A stretch of 11,696 nucleotides of DNA from Gemmatimonadota bacterium (GTDB taxonomy: Bacteria > Gemmatimonadota > Gemmatimonadetes > JACCXV01), in assembly GCA_013696835.1 (NCBI GenBank), contig JACCXV010000055.1:1-11696 (forward strand). Reading direction: 5' to 3'. Position 1 is the first letter of the stretch, and each line of letters begins with the position of its first letter. The notes beneath the pieces were generated by a model that saw nothing but the letters and a program-made list of their open reading frames with translations, ran no database searches and was not told the origin of the DNA. The translations under genes were made by a program, and so were the position numbers. This document shows, in pieces, positions 5,779 to 11,696 of this stretch.

Positions 5779-6428
5779 TCCTCCTGATCGACAACTACGA
5801 CTCGTTCACTTGGAACCTGGCGCAGATGCTGGGCGAGCTCGGGGGGGAGCTATGCGTGGTCCGCAACGACGCACACTCCGTCCACGACCTCGTTGCCATG
5901 TGCCCGACGCACGTCGTGATCTCGCCGGGGCCCGGCCGCCCCGAGGATGCCGGCGTGACGATTGCGGCCGTCGCCGCCTTCGCCGCCACCGCCGCCGCCG
6001 CCGGCGACGGCGGGATTCCGATCCTCGGCGTCTGTCTGGGGCACCAGGCAATCGCTCAGGTGTACGGCGGCCGTGTCGTGCAAGCGCCGGAACCCGTGCA
6101 CGGTAAGGCGGCTGAGGTCCGCCACGACGGCAGGACGCTCTTCGCCGGGTTGCCTGAGCTGTTCAGCGCCGGACGCTACCACTCCCTCATCGTGGAGGAC
6201 CGGGACCTCCCCTCCACGCTCGAGGTGTCGGCCCGCTCGGCCGACGGGCTCGTCATGGGGCTGCGCCACCGCCACCTGGCCGTGGAGGGCGTACAGTTCC
6301 ATCCCGAATCGATCCTGACGCCCCACGGACGCACGATCCTGCGGAATTTTCTGGAGCTCGGATCGGCGTGGGAGCCCGGGGCTGCCCGCAGAAAGGAACC
6401 AAACGCGGTGGCGCACCGTATGCAGTGA
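5775..6428 (+). CDS. trpG: Anthranilate synthase component II (glutamine amidotransferase)
   Basis: This 217-residue class-I glutamine amidotransferase releases ammonia from glutamine for TrpE. It starts with the family signature 'ILLIDNYDSFTWNLAQ' (2-17), then 'VISPGPGRPEDAG' (48-60). The catalytic triad is Cys87 in 'GVCLGHQ' (85-91), plus His176 and Glu178 in 'GVQFHPES' (172-179). 'HGKAAEVRH' (109-117) and 'RYHSLIV' (134-140) are also typical. An Ala-rich segment at 64-80, coded by a GCC-rich tract, is a few residues longer than usual just before the nucleophile loop. The C-terminal 20 or so residues are non-conserved. The same family includes PabA, but pairing with a PIAGT-type TrpE supports trpG. 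It overlaps trpE by four bases. Confidence 0.95.
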   Translation: MILLIDNYDSFTWNLAQMLGELGGELCVVRNDAHSVHDLVAMCPTHVVISPGPGRPEDAGVTIAAVAAFAATAAAAGDGGIPILGVCLGHQAIAQVYGGRVVQAPEPVHGKAAEVRHDGRTLFAGLPELFSAGRYHSLIVEDRDLPSTLEVSARSADGLVMGLRHRHLAVEGVQFHPESILTPHGRTILRNFLELGSAWEPGAARRKEPNAVAHRMQ

Positions 6429-6499
6429 AGGACGAGCTCGGCCCACGTTCCGGGCACCGATGGTTTTGCCGCACGTTCACGCACAATCTTCGCGGGCGC

Positions 6500-7081
6500 A
6501 TGAAACGCTTCCTGCTCGTCACGCTCCTGCTCGTGAGCGGCCTCGTGGCCGCTGCCTCGCTGGCGCTGCGCGCCGAGGGTCCCGTGCCGCGCGGCTTCGT
6601 GATCCTCCCGCCGCTCGTCCGCGCGGCCATGAACGAGCTGTTCCTCGCGAACAACGAGCACTGGGACGAGCTCGCCGATCTGACGACGCTCGAGCAGATG
6701 CTCGGGACCGTGAAGCCGACGCAGCGGGAGTATCTCGGCTGCCTGCAGGGGACGGTCGTGGGAGACACCGTCCACGTGACGCAGTGGAGCCTGGCGAGAA
6801 ACCTCAAGCAACTGCAGTTCGCGGTCGGCGGGACCTGCGATCACGTGGCGCAGTTCATCGGCACGTGGCACACGCACCCCTACCGCGCCGACCTTCGCGG
6901 CCACGCGGTCAAGGAGCGCGCGCTCTCCAGCATGGATCTGGCGACCTTCGCGGCGGGCACCGATCTGGTGACGATCGCCGTCTGGGACGTGGATTCGGTG
7001 GATACGGCCCTCCGGCGCCCCGGCGGTGAGATCGACCACCCGGCGCAGGTCGAAGTCAGAGGGAGCGGAATGGAGGAGTAG
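6500..7081 (+). CDS. Exported JAMM/MPN (JAB)-like putative metalloprotease
   Basis: This encodes 193 residues from ATG 6500, chosen because a signal peptide or membrane anchor begins there ('FLLVTLLLVSGLVAAASLAL', residues 4-23). An in-frame start at 6368 would lie inside trpG. The zinc-site pattern of JAMM proteins can be traced: Glu77 in 'REYLGCLQG' (76-84; the family has E..G.L.G), His124 and His126 in 'GTWHTHP' (121-127), and Ser143-x-x-Asp146. The gap between HxH and SxxD is 16 residues, against about seven in the classic motif, so the fold is likely but activity uncertain. Cys81 and Cys113 could form a disulfide outside the cytoplasm. It follows trpG by 71 bases on the same strand and may be co-transcribed. 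No functional link to tryptophan synthesis is evident. The ribosome-binding site is weak. Confidence 0.7.
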   Translation: MKRFLLVTLLLVSGLVAAASLALRAEGPVPRGFVILPPLVRAAMNELFLANNEHWDELADLTTLEQMLGTVKPTQREYLGCLQGTVVGDTVHVTQWSLARNLKQLQFAVGGTCDHVAQFIGTWHTHPYRADLRGHAVKERALSSMDLATFAAGTDLVTIAVWDVDSVDTALRRPGGEIDHPAQVEVRGSGMEE

Positions 7082-7108
7082 ACTCAAGCCCCTCCCACCC
7101 GGCCTTTT

Positions 7109-7145
7109 CTGCCCGTTCTGCCCCTCCTGCCCCTACCGCCCCCGC
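7109..7145. repeat. C-rich tract with 9-base period; potential G-quadruplex on the minus strand
   Basis: Three near-copies of a 9-base unit (CTGCCCGTT, CTGCCCCTC, CTGCCCCTA) at 7109-7135 are followed by CCGCCCCC. The opposite strand thus has four runs of three to five G separated by five to six bases, which fits the general G-quadruplex pattern. It lies in the gap between the JAMM-like gene and the SusC-like gene. No function is known. Confidence 0.45.
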
Positions 7146-7253
7146 TATTCGGGCTCTCACACCGCGCATCCCTGGCTCCCTTCTCCCCTGGGTTCTGACT
7201 GGCCGCGCCCGCTCCCGACGACGTGAGCCGCCCTTCAGCGGGCTGCAACATTC

Positions 7254-7283
7254 TTGACACGGCCCGACCCTGCCTTCTACCGT
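7254..7283 (+). promoter_or_regulatory. Promoter of the SusC/SusD operon
   Basis: A perfect -35 TTGACA (7254-7259) is followed after 18 bases by TACCGT (7278-7283), which keeps the three most conserved -10 positions (TAnnnT). A leader of about 45 bases would precede ATG 7335. Apart from this and the C-rich tract, the 253-base gap 7082-7334 shows no gene. Confidence 0.5.
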
Positions 7284-7334
7284 CGCCGTCCACACGCTGT
7301 CCGATGTCGGTCACCCGCAGGTGGAGGGAGCGCG

Positions 7335-10334
7335 ATGAGACGTACGTTACGGACGCTGGTCGCTCTTGGCGGAGTCCTCATGGCGCCGGCTCTTGCGGCG
7401 CAGCAGCGAGAGGTCACGGGGCGCGTCACCGCAGCCGAGACCGACGAGCCGCTTCCGGGTGCGGAGATCTACATCGAGGGGACCCGGCTAGGCACCCTCG
7501 CGGACGAAGAGGGAAACTTCCGGATCCAGGTGCCCCAGGGAGAGGTGACGCTGCGGGCCAACTACCTGGGGTACAAGAGCGAGTCCCAGCTCGTGGGCGG
7601 TGACGAGGCCACGGTGACGCTCGTCCTGCAGCAGGACGTGCTGCAGCTCGAAGGCGTCGTGACCACGGGACTCGCCGCCACGGTTCAGCGGCGGAACGCG
7701 GCCAACGCGGTGGCCGTGATCTCGGATTCGCTGATCGGCAGGGTTCCCACCCAGAGCGTGGAGAGCTCCCTGCAAGGCAAGGTCCCGGGAGCGCTCATTC
7801 AGCAGAACTCCGGCGCCCCGGGCGGCGGCATCCAGGTCAACCTGCGTGGCGTGTCCTCCATCAATGCCGACGCGGAGCCCCTCTACGTCGTGGACGGGGT
7901 GCTCGTGAGCAACGCCTCGGTCCAGTCGGGGGCGGACGCGATCACGAACGCCACGGGGGGAGGAGCCGGCGACCCGCAGGACAACCCTGTCAACCGCATC
8001 GCGGACCTCGACCCGCGCGACGTCGAGCGCATCGAGATCCTCAAGGGTGCCTCGGCTGGCGCCATCTACGGCTCCAAGGCGGCGAACGGGGTCGTCCTGA
8101 TCACCACCAAGCGCGGCCGTGGCGAGGGCCGCCCACAGGTGAGCGCGACCGCGAGGCTCGGCACGTTCCAGGTGTCGAACGACATCGGCTCCCGAAGCTT
8201 CGAGACCCTCGAGGAAGCCGTGGACGCCTTCGGCGAGTCGGCGGCTGAAGCCTACACGGGCCGCACGTTCGACTACGAGGACGAGCTGTTCGGAGAGAGC
8301 GACGCCTCCTACGAGGCGAGCGCGAACGTGAGCGGCGGCGGCAACCAGACCCGCTACTACGCCTCAGCCCTGCTGAAGGACGATCAGGGGACGCTGGACG
8401 GCACCGGCTACGAGAAGCAGACGCTGCGGATGAACCTCGACCAGCGCGTCGGGTCGAGCCTGAACCTGGCCATCACGACGAACCTCATTCACTCGAACGC
8501 ACGCCGGGGCCTCACCAACAACGACAACACCGGCACGAGTTACTACGTCGTGCTGCCCTTCACCCCGAACTTCGTGGACCTGCACCCCGATGCCAACGGG
8601 GTATACCCCGACAACCCCTTCGAGCGCAGCAACCCGCTGCAGACACGGGATCTCAGCGACGTGGGGGAGGACGTCTTCCGCTTCCTCGGCTCGGTGCGGG
8701 GAACCTACGATCTCATCGCCTCGGACCGGCACAGCCTGCAGCTGATCGGCGACGTCGGCGTGGATCGCTTCAACCAGGAGAACGAGCTCCTCTTCCCGCC
8801 CGAGCTCGAGTTCGAGCCCCAGGACGGGTTGCCGGGCACCTCGGTCCTCACGAACGGCGACAACACGAACCTGAACGCGAGCGGGAACCTGGCCTACACC
8901 TTCTCGCCGGGACCTAATTCCTACGCCTCCACCACGACCGGGGGCGTGCAGTACTTCGAGACCGACCTGAACCGCACGAGCATCGTCACCCGCAATCTCG
9001 TCGGCGGGCAGGGCAACGTGGACCAGGGCTCGAGCGTGGACGTGGCCGAGGATCGCCAGCGCATCGAGGAGTTCGGCATCTACGCCCAGGAGGAGCTGCT
9101 CCTGCTGGACGACCGCATGCTCCTCACGGCAGGCCTGCGCGGGGACCGCAGCAGCTCGAACGGCGACGACGAGAAGTACTACCTGTTCCCCAAGGCGGCG
9201 GCGTCCTACCGGTTCCGGGAGCCGGCGCCCTGGCTCGAGGAGTTCAAGCTGCGCGCCGCCTTCGGCCAGACCGGCAACCGGCCGCTCTTCGGCCAGAAGT
9301 TTACGCCGCTCGACCAGGCCAACATCGAGGGCCTCACGGGGATCGGCGTGGACGAGAACATCACGGCGGGTGACCCCGACGTGGCACCGGAGCGGCAGTC
9401 GGAGGTGGAGACGGGCTTCGACGCGGTCCTCTTCGACGAGCGAGCGTCGCTCGAGTTCAGCGTCTACCAGAGGACCATCACGGACCTGCTCCTGGAGCGG
9501 ACGCTGGCACCCTCCACCGGGTTCAACACGCAGATCTTCAACGGTGGCGAGCTGCGCAATCGTGGCGTGGAGGTCGGGCTCGGCTTCACGCCGGTGCTCG
9601 GCGAGAACGTGAACTGGTTCACCCGCGCCACCTTCTTCGCCAACAAGGCGGAGATCACGGACCTGCCGGTCCCGACGTTCGAGACCGGCGGGTTCGGCAC
9701 GGCACTGGGCTCCTTTCGCATCGAGGAGGGGGCGTCGGCCACGCAGATCGTGGGCGTGAACGGGCTCGACGAGGACCCGAACTCCCCCACCTTCGGTGAG
9801 GTTCGGGTCGACAAGCTCGGCGACGCCAACCCCGACTTCCAGATGTCGCTGCTCAACGACATCACCTTTCACGGCTGGAACTTCTACTCGCTGTGGGACT
9901 GGAAGAAGGGCGGCGACATCATCAACCTCACGCGGCTGCTCTTCGACTTCGGGCAGAACACGGAGGACTTCGAGCCGGCCGACGGCGGAGAGTGCCCGAC
10001 CGGCCGCCCCACGGTCGACAGCCCGGGATGCCAGCGGGTTGCAGGGTTCCAGACGTTCGCCGGGCAGTACATCGAGAGCGGCTCCTACCTCAAGCTGCGC
10101 GAGCTCGCCCTGTCGTACGACGTCGCCCCGAACCTGCGCTCGGGGCTCTTCGGGCAGGACGTGCGGTACGTCCGAGTGGGAGTCAGCGGTCGCAACCTCG
10201 TGACGTTCACCCCGTACTCGGGTCTCGATCCGGAGGTCAGCAACTTCGGAAACCGGGCGATCGACCGGAACATCGACGTGGGCCCCTACCCGCCGAGCCG
10301 CAGCTTCTGGCTCACGGTGGACGTGGGGTTCTGA
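7335..10334 (+). CDS. SusC/RagA-family TonB-dependent outer-membrane receptor
   Basis: This 999-residue receptor takes up large nutrients across the outer membrane using TonB energy, with a SusD-type lid. ATG 7335 is chosen for the GGAGGGAG site upstream and the signal peptide 'MRRTLRTLVALGGVLMAPAL' (cleavage near AAQQ, 20-24). Then come a carboxypeptidase-regulatory-like beta-sandwich ('GRVTAAETDEPLPGAEIYIEG', 'YLGYKS', 29-84), a probable TonB box ('LEGVVTTGLA', 105-114), and the plug with 'SLQGKVPGALIQQNSGAPGG' (145-164), 'RGVSSINADAEPLYVVDGVLV' (171-191) and 'RIEILKGASAGAIYGSKAANGVVLITTKRG' (232-261). A beta-barrel rich in 'RNLVTFTPYSGLDPEV'-type strands follows, ending in Phe as needed for outer-membrane assembly. 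Length is typical. The substrate cannot be read from sequence: no glycosidase or peptidase neighbours are present. It ends two bases before the SusD-like gene. Confidence 0.95.
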   Translation: MRRTLRTLVALGGVLMAPALAAQQREVTGRVTAAETDEPLPGAEIYIEGTRLGTLADEEGNFRIQVPQGEVTLRANYLGYKSESQLVGGDEATVTLVLQQDVLQLEGVVTTGLAATVQRRNAANAVAVISDSLIGRVPTQSVESSLQGKVPGALIQQNSGAPGGGIQVNLRGVSSINADAEPLYVVDGVLVSNASVQSGADAITNATGGGAGDPQDNPVNRIADLDPRDVERIEILKGASAGAIYGSKAANGVVLITTKRGRGEGRPQVSATARLGTFQVSNDIGSRSFETLEEAVDAFGESAAEAYTGRTFDYEDELFGESDASYEASANVSGGGNQTRYYASALLKDDQGTLDGTGYEKQTLRMNLDQRVGSSLNLAITTNLIHSNARRGLTNNDNTGTSYYVVLPFTPNFVDLHPDANGVYPDNPFERSNPLQTRDLSDVGEDVFRFLGSVRGTYDLIASDRHSLQLIGDVGVDRFNQENELLFPPELEFEPQDGLPGTSVLTNGDNTNLNASGNLAYTFSPGPNSYASTTTGGVQYFETDLNRTSIVTRNLVGGQGNVDQGSSVDVAEDRQRIEEFGIYAQEELLLLDDRMLLTAGLRGDRSSSNGDDEKYYLFPKAAASYRFREPAPWLEEFKLRAAFGQTGNRPLFGQKFTPLDQANIEGLTGIGVDENITAGDPDVAPERQSEVETGFDAVLFDERASLEFSVYQRTITDLLLERTLAPSTGFNTQIFNGGELRNRGVEVGLGFTPVLGENVNWFTRATFFANKAEITDLPVPTFETGGFGTALGSFRIEEGASATQIVGVNGLDEDPNSPTFGEVRVDKLGDANPDFQMSLLNDITFHGWNFYSLWDWKKGGDIINLTRLLFDFGQNTEDFEPADGGECPTGRPTVDSPGCQRVAGFQTFAGQYIESGSYLKLRELALSYDVAPNLRSGLFGQDVRYVRVGVSGRNLVTFTPYSGLDPEVSNFGNRAIDRNIDVGPYPPSRSFWLTVDVGF

Positions 10335-10336
10335 CG

Positions 10337-11696
10337 ATGACTCCGTACCTGCGCCCTTCCATCTCCGCCGCGAGGTCCACGACGCACATGGCCGCACGCT
10401 CCTTCCTGACGCTCGCGCTGCTCCTGCTGCTCACCGGCTGCAGCGAGGATGCGCTATTCGTGCCGGACTTCAACAACCCCAGTCTGGAGGACCTGCAGGG
10501 GGATCCTTCTCCGTCGACGATCGCGAGCGCAGCGATCGGGGTGCTCTTCACGACGCGCATCGACTTCGGCGACTACGTCCGTGACGTGGGGATCATCGGC
10601 AGAGAGAACTACGATCTGGACGGCTCGGACCCGCGCTTCGTGACGGAGCTGATCGTCGGGCCCCTGGACGCCGGCAGCCGAGCCTTCGGCGGCGACCACT
10701 TCTACGAGCCGTACGCCGCGATCCGAAACGCCAACGTGCTGCTGGACGCGATGGACAGGGCCACGCAGATCACGGACGCGCAGAAGGAAGCGGTGCGGGG
10801 CTACGCCAAGACGCTGGCGGCGCTCAACCTGCTGCTGGTGATCAACACCCACGACGTGAACGGCGCGCCGATCGACGTCAACCTGCCCATCGGAGAGCTG
10901 GCGCCGATCGTCGGCAAGGACGCCGTCTTCGACCGGATCGCCACGCTGCTGGAAGAGGCGCGCGGGCATCTCCAGGCAGGCGGGGACGCATTCCCGTTCA
11001 CGCTGCCGAGCGGATTCGACGGGTTCGACACGCCCGGCACCTTCCTCTCCTTCAATCGGGCCCTGGCGGCCAGGGTGGCCGTCTACCGGGGGAATTTTGC
11101 GGAGGCGCTGACCGCATTGAACGAGTCGTTCCTCGTGGCGTGCGCCGATTTCGACCGTGGCGTCTACATGAACTACGGAACGGCCTCGGGCGACCTGCCC
11201 AACCCCATCTTCGAGGACCCAGCCACGTCCGACATCCGCGCGCATCCCTCGCTCGAGGCGTTGGCGCAGACACAGCCCGGCGGCGAGCTCGACCGGCGCT
11301 TCCTGGAGAAGACGTTCGAGACGGCGCCCAAGACGCAGCAGGACCACACCTCGGACCTCACGTTCACGATCTACGAGACCGCCGAGAGCCCGATTCCGAT
11401 CATTCGCAACGAGGAGCTGCTCCTGCTCCGCGCCGAGGCCAACATCGGTCTGGGGAACATACCGGCCGCTCAGGAAGACCTGAACTGCATCCGCACGCAG
11501 GTGGGGGGGCTCGCTACACGGACGGACCTGACGAGCTCGAACGCAGTCGACGAGCTCCTCTACAACCGGACCTTCTCGCTGCTCTTCGAGGGGGGCCATC
11601 GCTGGGTGGACTACCGGCGGCAGGGACGCCTGGAGGACCTGCCGATCGACGTTCCCGGGGACGTCGTCCACGATCGCTACCCGATCCCTCGAGACG
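10337..11696 (+). CDS. SusD/RagB-family nutrient-binding lipoprotein (partial, C-terminus off right edge)
   Basis: An open frame of 453 codons runs to the window edge. A lipoprotein signal ends in the lipobox LTGC (Cys35, counting from ATG 10337), so the mature protein is outer-membrane anchored and would cap the SusC-like receptor. The helical SusD core shows 'YEPYAAIRNANVLLDAM' (127-143), with 'RNEELLLLRAEANIGLG' and 'FSLLFEGGHRWVDYRRQGRL' near the end. 'RYPIPRD' at the very edge is typical of the last ten or so residues, so very little is missing. ATG 10337 lies two bases after the SusC stop, suggesting coupled translation. ATG 10388 would give a shorter, more standard signal peptide ('MAARSFLTLALLLLLTGC') and cannot be excluded. 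Confidence 0.94.
   Translation, partial: MTPYLRPSISAARSTTHMAARSFLTLALLLLLTGCSEDALFVPDFNNPSLEDLQGDPSPSTIASAAIGVLFTTRIDFGDYVRDVGIIGRENYDLDGSDPRFVTELIVGPLDAGSRAFGGDHFYEPYAAIRNANVLLDAMDRATQITDAQKEAVRGYAKTLAALNLLLVINTHDVNGAPIDVNLPIGELAPIVGKDAVFDRIATLLEEARGHLQAGGDAFPFTLPSGFDGFDTPGTFLSFNRALAARVAVYRGNFAEALTALNESFLVACADFDRGVYMNYGTASGDLPNPIFEDPATSDIRAHPSLEALAQTQPGGELDRRFLEKTFETAPKTQQDHTSDLTFTIYETAESPIPIIRNEELLLLRAEANIGLGNIPAAQEDLNCIRTQVGGLATRTDLTSSNAVDELLYNRTFSLLFEGGHRWVDYRRQGRLEDLPIDVPGDVVHDRYPIPRD

Noticed and set aside
5806..6051. Arg-rich minus-strand frame over the trpG alanine tract
   Set aside because: It is a low-complexity mirror of GCC repeats, not a protein.
6429..6499. Separate promoter for the JAMM-like gene in the gap after trpG
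   Set aside because: A CACAAT box is present but no matching -35 lies at a workable distance. Co-transcription with trpEG is simpler.
8364..10397. 677-residue minus-strand open frame inside the SusC-like gene
   Set aside because: It is antisense to a clear SusC coding sequence and has no recognisable domain; typical of high-GC mirror frames.
10454..11671. 405-residue minus-strand open frame inside the SusD-like gene
   Set aside because: It is a mirror frame of the SusD-like coding sequence, whose lipobox and C-terminal motifs are clear.

Overview
The window is very GC-rich and densely coded, with third codon positions almost all G or C. It carries a SusC/SusD outer-membrane uptake pair, lipoprotein signals and a trpE-trpG operon. 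This combination suggests a Gram-negative, high-GC relative of the Bacteroidota-type lineages, most plausibly Gemmatimonadota. The lineage is inferred from style and gene content, since no marker gene is present.

Layout. (1) Bases 1-433, minus strand: N-terminus of an exported lipoprotein with a creatinase/M24-type N-terminal domain, running off the left edge. (2) 434-689: a divergent intergenic region with a minus-strand promoter, a dyad over its -10, a short tandem duplication and a mini-ORF. (3) 690-1292, plus: a DsbA/FrnE-type thioredoxin-fold oxidoreductase whose CxxC motif is encoded as TGA-Pro-Phe-Cys, directly followed by a stem-loop placed like a bacterial SECIS element. I read it as a selenoprotein. 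(4) 1302-1340: a strong hairpin between convergent units, then tRNA-Pro(CGG) on the minus strand (1344-1420) with its own promoter. (5) 1473-4200, minus, transcribed right to left: surE, pcm, then two paralogous exported proteins of unknown function, each with two copies of one module. (6) 4228-7081, plus: trpE and trpG, which overlap, then an exported JAMM/MPN-like protein. (7) 7082-7334: an intergenic region with a C-rich, potential G-quadruplex tract and a promoter. (8) 7335-11696, plus: a SusC-like TonB-dependent receptor and a SusD-like lipoprotein, cut off just before its C-terminus.

How the genes work together. SurE (nucleotidase) and Pcm (isoaspartyl repair) are a classic coupled stress-survival pair. 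TrpE and TrpG together make anthranilate synthase. The SusC/SusD pair would form an outer-membrane importer for an oligomeric nutrient that cannot be identified here. The point most worth following is the in-frame TGA at the catalytic cysteine of the DsbA-family gene. An automated caller would start this gene at 771 and lose the active site.
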